From NCBI RefSeq assembly GCF_001443045.1, contig NZ_LKPJ01000004.1:125292-189291 (forward strand): a stretch of DNA of 64,000 nucleotides. Reading direction: 5' to 3'. A program made the translations under genes and the position numbers. Every line of letters begins with the position of its first letter. Positions within the stretch are counted from its first letter, which is position 1. This DNA is from Burkholderia ambifaria. GTDB lineage: Bacteria > Pseudomonadota > Gammaproteobacteria > Burkholderiales > Burkholderiaceae. Positions 33,474-44,200 of the stretch are shown piece after piece. Below the pieces are notes generated by a model that saw only the letters and a list, made by a program, of their open reading frames with translations, ran no database searches and was not told where the DNA came from.

Positions 33474-35092
33474 TGGCCGATACCGATACGCAAAAAGCCG
33501 ACGTCGTGGTCGTCGGGTCCGGTGTCGCCGGCGCGATCGTCGCGCATCAGCTCGCGATGGCGGGCAAATCGGTGATCCTGCTCGAAGCAGGCCCGCGCAT
33601 GCCGCGCTGGGAAATCGTCGAGCGCTTTCGCAACCAGCCCGACAAGACGGACTTCATGGCGCCGTACCCGTCGAGCCCGTGGGCGCCGCATCCGGAATAC
33701 GGCCCGCCGAACGACTACCTGATCCTGAAGGGCGAGCACAAGTTCAACTCGCAATACATCCGCGCGGTGGGCGGCACGACGTGGCACTGGGCCGCGTCGG
33801 CGTGGCGCTTCATCCCGAACGACTTCAAGATGAAGACCGTGTACGGCGTCGGCCGCGACTGGCCGATCCAGTACGACGACCTCGAGCATTACTACCAGCG
33901 CGCCGAGGAAGAGCTCGGCGTGTGGGGCCCCGGCCCCGAGGAAGACCTGTACTCGCCGCGCAAGGAGCCGTACCCGATGCCGCCGCTGCCGTTGTCGTTC
34001 AACGAGCAGACGATCAAGAGCGCGCTCAACGGCTATGACCCGAAGTTCCACGTGGTGACCGAGCCGGTCGCGCGCAACAGCCGTCCGTACGACGGCCGGC
34101 CGACCTGTTGCGGGAACAACAACTGCATGCCGATCTGCCCGATCGGCGCGATGTACAACGGCATCGTGCACGTCGAGAAGGCCGAGCAGGCCGGCGCGAA
34201 GCTGATCGACAGCGCGGTCGTCTACAAGCTCGAGACGGGTCCGGACAAGCGCATCGTCGCCGCGATCTACAAGGACAAGACGGGCGCCGACCATCGCGTC
34301 GAAGGCAAGTACTTCGTGGTGGCCGCGAACGGCATCGAGACGCCGAAGATCCTGCTGATGTCGGCGAACCGCGATTTCCCGAACGGTGTCGCGAACAGCT
34401 CCGACATGGTCGGGCGCAACCTGATGGACCACCCTGGCACGGGCGTGTCGTTCTACGCGAGCGACAAGCTGTGGCCGGGCCGCGGCCCGCAGGAGATGAC
34501 GTCGCTGATCGGTTTCCGCGACGGCTCGTTCCGGGCGACCGAAGCCGCGAAGAAGATCCACCTGTCGAACATGTCGCGCATCAACCAGGAGACGCAGAAG
34601 ATCTTCAAGGCCGGCAAGCTGATGAAGTCGGAGGAGCTCGACGCACAGATTCGCGATCGCTCCGCGCGCTACGTGCAGTTCGACTGCTTCCACGAAATCC
34701 TGCCACAGCCCGAGAACCGCATCGTGCCGAGCAAGACGGCCACCGACGCGGTCGGCATTCCGCGCCCGGAAATCACGTATGCGATCGACGACTACGTGAA
34801 GCGCGGCGCCGTGCATACGCGCGAGGTCTACGCGACGGCCGCGAAGGTGCTGGGCGGCACGGACGTCGTGTTCAACGACGAGTTCGCGCCGAACAACCAC
34901 ATCACGGGCGCGACGATCATGGGCGCGGATGCACGCGACTCGGTCGTCGACAAGGACTGCCGCACGTTCGACCATCCGAACCTGTTCATCTCGAGCAGCT
35001 CGACGATGCCGACTGTCGGTACGGTAAACGTGACGCTGACGATCGCGGCGCTGGCGCTGCGGATGTCGGACACGCTGAAGAAGGAAGTCTGA
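33473..35092 (+). CDS. FAD-dependent glucose dehydrogenase catalytic alpha subunit
   Basis: A GMC-type oxidoreductase of 539 residues that oxidises glucose to gluconolactone and passes electrons to the cytochrome subunit. The FAD-binding motif VVVGSGVAGAIVAHQLAMAG lies at about residues 12-31. The [3Fe-4S] cluster cysteines are C212, C213, C218 and C222 in TCCGNNNCMPICPIGAM, exactly as in the B. cepacia enzyme. The catalytic-region His/Asn segment reads NNHITGATIMGADARDS, and the C-terminus TVGTVNVTLTIAALALRM. It has no signal peptide and depends on the gamma subunit for export. From memory of the published enzyme, identity is very high over the whole length. Confidence 0.97.
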   Translation: MADTDTQKADVVVVGSGVAGAIVAHQLAMAGKSVILLEAGPRMPRWEIVERFRNQPDKTDFMAPYPSSPWAPHPEYGPPNDYLILKGEHKFNSQYIRAVGGTTWHWAASAWRFIPNDFKMKTVYGVGRDWPIQYDDLEHYYQRAEEELGVWGPGPEEDLYSPRKEPYPMPPLPLSFNEQTIKSALNGYDPKFHVVTEPVARNSRPYDGRPTCCGNNNCMPICPIGAMYNGIVHVEKAEQAGAKLIDSAVVYKLETGPDKRIVAAIYKDKTGADHRVEGKYFVVAANGIETPKILLMSANRDFPNGVANSSDMVGRNLMDHPGTGVSFYASDKLWPGRGPQEMTSLIGFRDGSFRATEAAKKIHLSNMSRINQETQKIFKAGKLMKSEELDAQIRDRSARYVQFDCFHEILPQPENRIVPSKTATDAVGIPRPEITYAIDDYVKRGAVHTREVYATAAKVLGGTDVVFNDEFAPNNHITGATIMGADARDSVVDKDCRTFDHPNLFISSSSTMPTVGTVNVTLTIAALALRMSDTLKKEV

Positions 35093-35094
35093 CC

Positions 35095-36372
35095 GTGCGG
35101 AAATCTACTCTCACCTTCCTCCTCGCCGGTTGCCTCGCGCTGCCGGGTCTCGTGCGCGCGGCCGATTCGGCCGATCCCGCGCAGATCAAGCGCGGCGAAT
35201 ACCTCGCGGTCGCGGGCGACTGCATGGCCTGCCACACCGCGAAGGGCGGCAAGCCGTTCGCCGGCGGTCTCGGAATGCCGGTGCCGATGCTCGGCAAGAT
35301 CTACACGAGCAACATCACGCCGGACCCCGACACGGGCATCGGCAACTGGACGTTCGACGACTTCGAGCGCGCGGTGCGTCACGGCGTGTCGAAGAACGGC
35401 GACAACCTGTACCCGGCGATGCCGTACGTGTCGTACGCGAAGATCAACGACGGCGACGTGCAGGCGTTGTACGCGTACTTCATGCACGGCGTCGAGCCGG
35501 TCAAGCAGACGCCGCCGAAGAACGAGATCCCCGCGCTGCTGAGCATGCGCTGGCCGCTGAAGATCTGGAACTGGCTGTTCCTGAAGGATGGCGCATACGA
35601 GCCGAAGCCGTCGCAGAGCGCCGAGTGGAACCGCGGTGCGTACCTGGTGCAGGGCCTCGCGCACTGCAGCACGTGCCACACGCCGCGCGGCATCGCGATG
35701 CAGGAGAAGTCGCTCGACGAGACGGGCGGCAGCTTCCTGTCGGGCTCGGTGCTGGCCGGCTGGGACGGCTACAACATCACGTCCGACCCGAACGCGGGGA
35801 TCGGCGGCTGGACGCAGCAGCAGCTCGTCCAGTACCTGCGTACCGGCAGCGTGCCGGGCGTCGCGCAGGCGGCCGGTCCGATGGCCGAGGCGGTCGAGCA
35901 CAGCTTCTCGAAGATGACCGACGCCGACATCGGCGCGATCGCGACGTACATCCGCACGGTGCCGGCCGTCACCAACGGCGACGCGAAGCAATCGCGTTCG
36001 TCGTGGGGCAAGCCCGCGGAAGACGGCCTGAAGCTGCGCGGCGCGGCGCTCGCGTCGTCGGGCATCGATCCGGCGCGGCTGTATCTCGGCAACTGCGCGA
36101 CGTGCCACCAGATGCAGGGCAAGGGCACGCCGGACGGCTATTACCCGTCGCTGTTCCACAACTCGACGGTGGGTGCGTCGAATCCGGCGAACCTCGTGCA
36201 GGTGATCCTGAACGGCGTGCAGCGCAAGGCCGGCAGCGAGGACGTCGGGATGCCCGCGTTCCGCAACGAGTTGTCGGATGCGCAGATCGCCGCGCTGGCG
36301 AACTACCTGACCGGCCAGTTCGGCAACCCGGCCGCGAAGGTGACCGAGCAGGACGTCGCGAAGGCGCGTTGA
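35095..36372 (+). CDS. FAD-GDH cytochrome c beta subunit (three haems)
   Basis: A 425-residue periplasmic or membrane-attached multihaem cytochrome starting at GTG 35095, two bases after the alpha-subunit stop. Signal peptide: MRKSTLTFLLAGCLALPGLVRA. Three CxxCH haem sites are present: CMACH (C43), CSTCH (C191) and CATCH (C334). It takes electrons from the alpha subunit and hands them to ubiquinone or the respiratory chain. It belongs to the same family as gluconate and alcohol dehydrogenase cytochromes. It is the third gene of the gamma-alpha-beta operon. Confidence 0.96.
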   Translation: MRKSTLTFLLAGCLALPGLVRAADSADPAQIKRGEYLAVAGDCMACHTAKGGKPFAGGLGMPVPMLGKIYTSNITPDPDTGIGNWTFDDFERAVRHGVSKNGDNLYPAMPYVSYAKINDGDVQALYAYFMHGVEPVKQTPPKNEIPALLSMRWPLKIWNWLFLKDGAYEPKPSQSAEWNRGAYLVQGLAHCSTCHTPRGIAMQEKSLDETGGSFLSGSVLAGWDGYNITSDPNAGIGGWTQQQLVQYLRTGSVPGVAQAAGPMAEAVEHSFSKMTDADIGAIATYIRTVPAVTNGDAKQSRSSWGKPAEDGLKLRGAALASSGIDPARLYLGNCATCHQMQGKGTPDGYYPSLFHNSTVGASNPANLVQVILNGVQRKAGSEDVGMPAFRNELSDAQIAALANYLTGQFGNPAAKVTEQDVAKAR

Positions 36373-36550
36373 TGTCACGCACGACGCGGCACGAAGCAGG
36401 GCAACACTGACAAGAGGAGGAGCACAGCACATCGGGCGGGCCCCGATGCCGGTTGTTGCAGAGCGGGGCGGGCGGCACTGGCGGCCGCCTGTCCTGGTTC
36501 GTTGGCAATCCGGTGCGCGCGGTTCGCGCATCGCTTTCGTTGATCACACC

Positions 36551-36970
36551 ATGACACCGAATCAACCGTTTCTCGCGTCCCAGCGCGATGTGCTGCTGCT
36601 GCTGTCCCGAATCCTGCTCGTGATCCTGTTCGTGATGTTCGGCTGGAAGAAGATCGTCGACTTCTCCGGCACGATCGCGTTCATGGGAAGCGAGGGCGCG
36701 CCCGCGCCGATCATCTCGGCGGCGATCGCCGTCGTGATGGAGCTGTTCGTCGGCATCGCCATCCTCGTTGGCTTCCAGACGCGGCCGCTCGCGCTGCTGC
36801 TTGCGCTGTACACGATTGGCACCGCGATCATCGGTCACCACTACTGGACGATGACGGGCGGCGAGCAGATCAACAACATGATTCATTTCTACAAGAACAT
36901 CGCGATCTCGGGCGGCCTGCTTGCGCTCTGCGCGGCGGGCCCCGGGCGTTTTTCGATCGATCGCGGGTGA
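36551..36970 (+). CDS. DoxX-family membrane protein
   Basis: A 139-residue protein from MTPNQPFLASQRDV with four predicted helices. DoxX features include LLLLSRILLVILFVMFGWKKIVDF, then ELFVGIAILVGFQTRPLALLLALYT and FYKNIAISGGLLALCAAGPGRFSIDR. DoxX-like proteins are small inner-membrane proteins sometimes tied to quinone or redox stress. Its location after the FAD-GDH operon hints at a link to respiratory electron flow (inference). The 3' end of this gene and the start of the next are duplicated in decayed form at about 47680. Confidence 0.85.
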   Translation: MTPNQPFLASQRDVLLLLSRILLVILFVMFGWKKIVDFSGTIAFMGSEGAPAPIISAAIAVVMELFVGIAILVGFQTRPLALLLALYTIGTAIIGHHYWTMTGGEQINNMIHFYKNIAISGGLLALCAAGPGRFSIDRG

Positions 36971-37033
36971 ACAGGCCGCCGGCGCGCGCATGGGGCGCGT
37001 GTCGGACGGTCGAGACTCCGAGGGGGCATCATT

Positions 37034-38137
37034 TTGCGACTCAAACACTTCGCATGGCTGATCGCGGCCGCCGCACCGGCGGCCGCGTTCGCACAGACCA
37101 GCGTGACGCTGTACGGCCGTATCGACGGCGGCGTCGAATACCTGAACCACATCGCGACGCCGAATGGCAGTTCGACGCGCTGGAGCGCGGAAGGCGGCGA
37201 CTGGGGCACCAGCATGTTCGGCCTGAAGGGCGTCGAGGATCTCGGCGGCGGGATGTCGACGGTGTTCAACCTGGAAACCGCGTTCCAGGTGATGAACGGC
37301 ACCACGGGCGGCGGACGCATGTGGTCGCGCCGCGCGTATGTCGGGCTGAAGAGCGACACGTGGGGCCAGCTGCAGGCCGGCCGCAATCTGTTCATCGACA
37401 GCGACGGCGTGTGGGAATTTGATCCGTTCGTTCAGCAGGCGTTTTCGTCCGCATCGCTCGTGCGTGGTCGCAACTGGCAGCAGAGCAGCAACAACATCGA
37501 ATATCACAGCCCGGTGTTCGGCGGCTTCGACGTGCAGGCGCAGTATGCATTCGGCAACCAGTCGCGCGGCTTCAACTACGGCGCGGCCGACGACTTCGGC
37601 CGCTCGGACGGGATCATGCTCTCGTACCACTCGCCGGTGCTCGACGTGCGCGGCATCTACGACGAGCTGCGTGACAACAACGGCAAGTTCAGCAACATCT
37701 TCACCGCGTCGCGCGAGTATTTCGTCGGTGCGAACGTGAAGGTGTCGAAGTTCAAGATCCAGGGCGCGTATACGCACTACCAGGCGCCGGATAGCCCGGC
37801 CGGTGTTGCCGATCGCGCCGATCATTACTGGCTCGGCGCGACCTACACGGCCACTCCGCAGTGGGCCGTGACGGGCGGCGGGTACTACGTGAAGGTGGGC
37901 GACGGCGGCGGCGATGCGTCGCACGATCCGTCGGGCCACGCGATCATGTATGTGCTCGGCACCACGTACAACCTGTCGAAGCGCACGTTCCTGTATGGCA
38001 CGGTCGCTTACGTGCGCAACGGCGGCAACTCGAATTTCTCGCTGCTCGCGTCGCCGCGCGACGCGACGTCGGGCACGAGCCCGATGACGGGCGAGTCGCA
38101 GACGGGCGCGTATGTGGGGATGATGCATACGTTCTGA
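37034..38137 (+). CDS. Gram-negative porin (OmpC-like, Burkholderia type)
   Basis: A 367-residue outer-membrane porin with a signal peptide (LKHFAWLIAAAAPAAAFA-QTSV) and the classic start SVTLYGRIDGGVEYL. It also has GLKGVEDLGGGMSTVFNLETAF and WSRRAYVGLKSDTWGQLQAGR, and ends in GAYVGMMHTF with terminal Phe. The only plausible start is a TTG at 37034, with GAGGGGG nearby, an unusual start codon for a highly expressed gene. A trimeric 16-strand barrel is expected. It may admit sugars for the adjacent glucose dehydrogenase (inference). Confidence 0.93.
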   Translation: MRLKHFAWLIAAAAPAAAFAQTSVTLYGRIDGGVEYLNHIATPNGSSTRWSAEGGDWGTSMFGLKGVEDLGGGMSTVFNLETAFQVMNGTTGGGRMWSRRAYVGLKSDTWGQLQAGRNLFIDSDGVWEFDPFVQQAFSSASLVRGRNWQQSSNNIEYHSPVFGGFDVQAQYAFGNQSRGFNYGAADDFGRSDGIMLSYHSPVLDVRGIYDELRDNNGKFSNIFTASREYFVGANVKVSKFKIQGAYTHYQAPDSPAGVADRADHYWLGATYTATPQWAVTGGGYYVKVGDGGGDASHDPSGHAIMYVLGTTYNLSKRTFLYGTVAYVRNGGNSNFSLLASPRDATSGTSPMTGESQTGAYVGMMHTF

Positions 38138-38162
38138 GCGGGGGCGGATCGCTCAGGGGAAA

Positions 38163-38191
38163 GGCACGGGCGGCGAGGCCCGTGCCTTTTT
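38163..38191 (+). terminator. Intrinsic terminator of the porin gene
   Basis: A perfect 9-bp stem GGCACGGGC / GCCCGTGCC is followed by TTTTT. It starts 25 bp after the porin stop codon. Confidence 0.9.
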
Positions 38192-38587
38192 GCGTTTACA
38201 GCGATTGCGAAGATCGTTGCGGCAAACAAACTACTGTCGGCGGTCAGATTCGGAGGCGTCGTGCCAGCGGCGGCGGTGGTTATGACGCCGCCCGCATTCA
38301 CATTCTCTAACGTTTTTGGACTGCAAACTTCGACATGCGCGACGACCCGCGCGCCTGCACTTCGACGCGACGCCATTGTGCTCGGAAGCATAATGTAAGC
38401 CCGCACGGGAGCTCCGACGTGCTGCGACACTCAATGTGACACGTCATCAGTGCATGCCGGGATAGATCGCCATTTGATATGATGAATTTCTAGCCGAGCA
38501 TGACTAAGTAATCCGAATCGTTATGATGATGAGGGTCCCGGCGGCGGCCGGAATTTTGGGCCTTTCCTGATTTGACGAGATACCGAT

Positions 38588-38619
38588 CGGCCGCCCGGCG
38601 CTGTCCGGCGGCCGTTTTT
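38588..38619 (+). terminator. Intrinsic terminator directly upstream of vgrG
   Basis: A perfect 8-bp stem CGGCCGCC / GGCGGCCG with an 11-base loop is followed by TTTTT. It ends only 26 bp before the vgrG start codon. It either ends a transcript from a lost upstream gene or acts as an attenuator in the vgrG leader. Confidence 0.75.
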
Positions 38620-38645
38620 GTCACTACGCGGCACGGGGTAGCGTG

Positions 38646-41150
38646 ATGGTTTCCGATCTCCTGAACAAGGCACTGCGCGGGCAATACGTGCAACACGGAC
38701 GAATTGTCCGCCTCGATACGTCGCTTGGCGAAGACTGGTTGGTTCCGCTTTATGTTCGGGGGCGCGCATGCCTGGGGCGAGACTTCCAATTCACGATCGA
38801 TGTAACGTCGACACGGCGTGAAACGATTCAGGCCAAGGCGCTGATCCGGCAATCCGTGACGCTGTGGATTCGGCAAACGGACGGCAGTGAAATGCCGATT
38901 CACGGTTATGTAACTGCGTTCAGTCGCTTGGGCGCGGACGGCGCGAACACCTACTACCAGCTTCGATTCAACTCGTTCCTCGCGCTGCTTCGACTCGGCA
39001 GCGACCGGCGCGACTGGATCGAGACCCCCGCGCAGCAAACCGTGTCTGACGTGCTCGGAAAGTATCCGCAAGCATCCGGTAACGTGACGTGGCAAGTGCG
39101 CCAAGCGCTGTGCTCGTATTCTCAACGGATGCAATGGGAGTCCGACTGGAACTACGTCCACCGTACATTCGAAGAACTCGGCCTCTTTCCGCGTTTCGAT
39201 ATCGCGCAGAACGGCAAGTCGCACAAGGTCGTCATCATGGACGATCTTTTCTCGGTTCCGCAGTTGAGGCACATGACCATTTCGTTTAGCCGCTCGGTGC
39301 AGGACGAAGAATTCGATGGTCTTAGCGAGTGGATCGATTCACAAGAAATTCAGTCCGCCGAACTCGACACGGGCACATTCGACTACAAGCGTCCGGATCT
39401 TCCAAAACACGTCACGATGCTCGCATTCGATCTTGACGACGTTCCGGGCTTGGGCGAGCAGTACGAATACACCGGGTCACATACGTGGTCGGATCGCGAT
39501 ATGGGCGAGAATCAGGCGAACTTTATTGCAGAGGAATGGCGCTCGCGCGCGCAGCGCTTCTACGGAGTAGGTGCACTGCGTTGCGCATGGCCGGGCCGCT
39601 ATGGTGTGCTGACAGGGCACCCCGTGCACGATGCGCAGTCGGAGCAGGATCGAGAGATGGCGATTCTCTCGGTGAACTGGCTTATCCAAAACAATGTGCC
39701 GGGGATTGAGAAGTTGACGCGCTTTCGCAAGAGCCTGCGCTCGGAGGTCGAGCAAGCGCGCGCGACTGGCACGGGTTCGGCCGTGCGCCACGAGGATGGA
39801 GGCGTTGGATTCTTCCACGTCGAAATCGAAGCGCAACGGCGTCGCGTCGCATTTCGTAGTCCGTTCGAACACAAGAAACCTGTCATGCAGCTTCAGACCG
39901 GCATCATCGGCGGGCCGGACAACGAGGAAATCTATACGGACGCGATGCTGCGCGCGAAGGTTCGCCTGACATCCGATCGGCTCAATGACGGCGACCAGAA
40001 CGTGTCGGCGTGGATACGCGCGGCGATGCCCGATGCGGGTTTCAAGCGTGGTGGCATGTTTCCGCTGCGCAAGAACGACGAAGTCTTGGTCGGCTTCATT
40101 AACGGCGATTGTGACCGTCCCGTGATCCTGTCCAGAATGCACGGCGGCGAAAGCATGCCCGAATGGCATACACACGGGCTGACCTCGGGCTTGCTGTCGC
40201 GCGAATACGGCGGCGAAGGCTACAACCAACTGATGATGGACGACGCCAGCGGGCAGAACCGCTTGCATTTGTACTCAACGAGTTATAGCTCTCACCTCCA
40301 CCTGGGCTATCTGATCCAGCATTCGGGCAACACGCGCGGCGCGTTCATTGGCCATGGCTTCGACCTCAAGTCATTGGGCTACGGTGCAGTGCGGGCCGAA
40401 CAAGGTCTCTATGTGTCGACCCAACCGGCAGCTACGCAGCCGTTGAGTGCGACGGCTGCATCCGAACAGCTTACCCGCGCCGAAGCGATGCTGGAAACGA
40501 CTTCGAAGGCGAGCCAGACGAATCGGGCACAAAGCCAGCAACCCGGCCGCGACGCGCTGAAATCCTTTACGGACGCCACGCAGCATGCGGTCGCAGGCAC
40601 GAGTAAGGGCGGTCGCACGGCAGGCGGCGGCACGGGTAATGCGAACGGCTTCGCTAAGCCGATCATGCTCCTGTCCAGCCCGGAAGGCATCGCCGCATCG
40701 ACGCAAGGATCGGCGCATATCACGGCGAACAAGCAAACCAACGTGGTCGCCGGGGAAGACATCAACCTTGCGGCCGGCCGGGCGTTGCTCGCCAGTGTGC
40801 TGGAACAAATCAGCCTGTTTGCTGAAAAGCTCGGCGTCAAAATCTACGCGGCAAGCGGCGCGATAGACCTTCAGGCGCAGAATGATTCGATGAGCTTGGC
40901 CGCTTCTCAGGACGTGAAGATTACGGCGGGCAAGAAGATGGTCCTGTCGGCCGACGAAATCTGGATCGGCGCGAATGGTTCGTATATCAAACTGACGGCG
41001 AACATGATCGAGAACGCAACGTCGGGCCAGATTGTGGAAAAGTGTGCGGATTGGGAGAAAGCAGGAGCGGCGAGCAGCACCTTGCAAAACCCGCTTCATT
41101 CGTCGCCAGTATCGGTAGACGGCGGACGCTATACCATGTTCTCCGGTTGA
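38646..41150 (+). CDS. vgrG: T6SS spike protein VgrG
   Basis: A protein of 834 residues from ATG 38646; an adjacent GTG at 38643 could also serve. The N-terminal half is the gp27/gp44-like base (LVPLYVRGRACLGRDFQFTIDV, WESDWNYVHRTFEELGLFPRFD). The gp5 OB-fold region follows, with LRAKVRLTSDRLNDGDQNVSAWIRAAMPDAGFKRGGMFPLRKNDEVLVGFINGDCDRPVI. A C-terminal DUF2345-type beta-helix extension follows (GSAHITANKQTNVVAGEDINLAAGRALL, MVLSADEIWIGANGSYIKL). It trimerises as the needle tip and carries effectors. It heads an effector-immunity-PAAR cluster. Confidence 0.93.
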   Translation: MVSDLLNKALRGQYVQHGRIVRLDTSLGEDWLVPLYVRGRACLGRDFQFTIDVTSTRRETIQAKALIRQSVTLWIRQTDGSEMPIHGYVTAFSRLGADGANTYYQLRFNSFLALLRLGSDRRDWIETPAQQTVSDVLGKYPQASGNVTWQVRQALCSYSQRMQWESDWNYVHRTFEELGLFPRFDIAQNGKSHKVVIMDDLFSVPQLRHMTISFSRSVQDEEFDGLSEWIDSQEIQSAELDTGTFDYKRPDLPKHVTMLAFDLDDVPGLGEQYEYTGSHTWSDRDMGENQANFIAEEWRSRAQRFYGVGALRCAWPGRYGVLTGHPVHDAQSEQDREMAILSVNWLIQNNVPGIEKLTRFRKSLRSEVEQARATGTGSAVRHEDGGVGFFHVEIEAQRRRVAFRSPFEHKKPVMQLQTGIIGGPDNEEIYTDAMLRAKVRLTSDRLNDGDQNVSAWIRAAMPDAGFKRGGMFPLRKNDEVLVGFINGDCDRPVILSRMHGGESMPEWHTHGLTSGLLSREYGGEGYNQLMMDDASGQNRLHLYSTSYSSHLHLGYLIQHSGNTRGAFIGHGFDLKSLGYGAVRAEQGLYVSTQPAATQPLSATAASEQLTRAEAMLETTSKASQTNRAQSQQPGRDALKSFTDATQHAVAGTSKGGRTAGGGTGNANGFAKPIMLLSSPEGIAASTQGSAHITANKQTNVVAGEDINLAAGRALLASVLEQISLFAEKLGVKIYAASGAIDLQAQNDSMSLAASQDVKITAGKKMVLSADEIWIGANGSYIKLTANMIENATSGQIVEKCADWEKAGAASSTLQNPLHSSPVSVDGGRYTMFSG

Positions 41151-41210
41151 GTCGATCGGCCGCCGTAGTATCAACATAAAAATTCTGAAACCGAATCCGA
41201 GTCGGGAATC

Positions 41211-44200
41211 ATGAGCAAGACAACGCACAAAAAGAAGCGCCATCCAGCGGCTGCGCCACATGCGGCACCGAAGCCCACCGAACCCACCGATACGCCGCTG
41301 AGTTGGGCCTATCCTTTTACGCCCGTGGGGAAGCGCGACGCGGCCGACCCGATGACGTATTTCAGCGCGCTGGCGAAGTGCGACACGGGTTTTTATCCGT
41401 TGGGCGTGAGCGGTATGTGGCACGGAGGCGTGCACTTCACGGCGGGCAGCGCCGAAATGTTGAAGCAGGACAGCGGCGTGCGCGCCATCGCGGACGGCAA
41501 GATTGTTGCGTACAGGCTGAACACGCAGTACGAGGAAACGACGTACCCGAACAACCTTGGTCTGGCGCACTACTCGACCGGCTTTGTACTGGTTCGGCAT
41601 GAACTGAAATTGCCGCCGCTACCGCCGAAACCGGCACCGAAAGAACCTGCGGCCCCCGCATCGGCTCCCGCGCCAGCATCGACCACCGCCACGCCGACAC
41701 CCGCCCCGGCCGATAACCCAGCACCCAGCAGCAAACCAGCGACCGACAAGCCCCTCGTGTTCTTCAGCCTGTACATGCACACGATGGATTGGAAGACCTA
41801 TCAGAAGGCGATTGGACAAGCGAAAACTGATCGGCATCCAGATCAGCCGCTCCCGTCACCGATGTCGTACTGGGAAGGCGAGCGCTACTATCGGGTGGGT
41901 GATAAGGCGAAGGACCCGCAATCCATGCCGAAGCCGAAGGCACCGGCGCAGCCGCCCGCTACGCGTACTGATGGGGCCGATAATCTACCGATTAACAACA
42001 CCAATTCGAACGAACCGCCGCCCGCGAACAGCGATCAAGATGTCGATCCACCGGCTCCCGAGACTGGGTTGAACATTCGTGACCTGCCTAAAGGCAAGGT
42101 GATCGGTCTGCTGCCGAATGGTGCCGAAGTGATTGCAGGCGAAGGCGACCCTGCGCACCCGGACTGGATCAAGATCAAGACCGTCAAATCGGGGACGATC
42201 TTGTCGGCTGTCGTCGGTCAGCCCGTATCGCCTCAAGCGCCTTGGGGCTACGTGTTCAAAGGGGAACTGGATGCTGTTGTCGATCCGCAGCCGCTTGATA
42301 CTGTCGTGGTCCTGAAGGAGCCGCAGCGCGTCAAGGCGGGCGACGTCGTCGCGCATGTCGGCCAGTATCAATGGCCCATGAAAGCCAGTCCGATACCGCC
42401 CCAGCCGAACCACCCGATGTTGCATCTCGAAGTGTTCGCGGGTTCGGATTTCAAGGATTTCATGGACCAAAGCCGCAATCGCGCCAAGGAACTGAACGAC
42501 AAAAACAAACCGCTTCTGGAAATCGAGCCGGGGGCGAAATTGGTGAGCGAGATTCCCGCGCCGGATCAGAAACTGACCCAAGCCGGATTGAAGCTTGTGC
42601 CAATCGGCGATGTGAAGGGTTCGCGCTGGATCAAGGTGCAGCCGAAGAGCGTGACGAACCAGCCCGCGAAGGGCAAGCAGAAGGCTGGGCAAACGTTCAC
42701 GGATGTCGGGAAACCGCTGTGGGTCGAAAGCAGTCTCGCGAACACGATCAGCACAGCGAATGTTTTGGGCTGGCAGAACTTTCCGCTGGACGTTTCCAAG
42801 GCGAGCGGGCCGGGCGCGGATTTCCGGGACGTGCTTCGTCGTGCCGAACTCGACAAGCTTGGCGCGGGCAACGTCGCAATTGATGACAAGGGCCATCATT
42901 GGTGGAATATCACGATTGGTTCGAAGGACGGCTCCGAGCTGAAAGGCTGGGTGTGCGACACAGACCACCCACACGTACAATTTCGGAGTTCTTGGGAATG
43001 GCCGGGTTTCGAATTGGTCAACAACGGCAGCGTTCGCCCTGTCGATATGTTCCAACGTCACATCCATACGACCGAGCAATATCTGGCGGACGAGGACGGC
43101 ACCGAGTTTATGGGGGTAGCCGCGAAGGTCAACGCCGGTGAACTCATCACGAAACTTGAAAAGGCGATCGATACGAATCACGACGGGAAGGTGACGGCAC
43201 AAGAACTGAAACACGCACTGGAAACGCGTTGGATGGCCGAAGCGATATCGCATCTTGTGGTGCGCAACGAAACCGAATGGGGCGGCGGTCTCGGCAAGTG
43301 GGAAGAACTCACCCCACTCATGCAGAAGCAGACCGAGATGTGGAAGACGGAACTAGACCGGCTCGCGAAACTTCAATGGTGGGAGCAAATCAAGGGGGTT
43401 GATGGGTTTCCCTCGGACCTTTCGCCTTGGCACCTCCATCCGATTGGATTGATCGGGAATTTTCTGGTAAGTGGTGGATGCAATTGCGCTGGCTCACGAC
43501 TTGAGCTATCAAGCATGCGGAAAATTGCGACGGTCTGTGGTGATGCGAAAATTAACGAGTATCTTGATGCTATAAATCAGGCGTTTGTTGATTACAAGAT
43601 CGACGCGTGTATGCAGCGCGCTTATTTCATCTCTCAAATTCTTACGGAAAGTGGCGAGTTCAGATATACCCGAGAGTTGTCGAAGAATAATAGTCCACTT
43701 GAGTATGATCCGTGGCGAGGTCGGGGGTTAATTCAACTTACGCACCAGGAAAATTACCAAGCCTATCAAGATTACTCCGGCGAGGATGTAACGTCCGGGA
43801 TGCCGGCGATTGAGAAGGTTGAGAAGGCTCCGCATTCGGTTTTGTCGGCGGCTTGGTTTTTTGCCATTCACGTCAGCTTGCTCAAGCCTAGCGAAGAAGA
43901 TGATTTGATTTGGGTGACTCGTATTATAAATGGTGGCTTTAATGGGTACGGCCATCGGTTGAGCTATCTCAATCGCGCTATCAAAGCTCTCGGGATAGAG
44001 GCTTGCGCAAAGCTGAATCGGGCGGGTGTATATAGATTTGAGGAAAGTCGCGCCTATAACGAGAAGCGCGTATCATTTGGTTGGGGGCATTGGCACGATC
44101 CAGGGTCGGCAGTGTCAGGCACGCCCAAGGATAAAGACGAGGCCATCAAGGGATTTAGACGATACCTTGATCTTGATGATGCGGCGGGTAAGCCGGTAGA

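Larger units (their letters stand above)
38138..38645. other. Non-coding gap between porin and vgrG
   Basis: About 500 bp without a supported gene, AT-richer than the core genome between about 38290 and 38560. It holds two intrinsic terminators (listed separately). Sequence near 38270-38305 (TTCACATTCTCTAACGTT) resembles sequence at about 47869 next to the porin remnant, so part of this gap belongs to the duplicated segment. Confidence 0.5.

Noticed and set aside
33362-34975. Long minus-strand frame opposite the FAD-GDH alpha subunit
   Set aside because: Antisense shadow of a gene whose translation matches a characterised enzyme.
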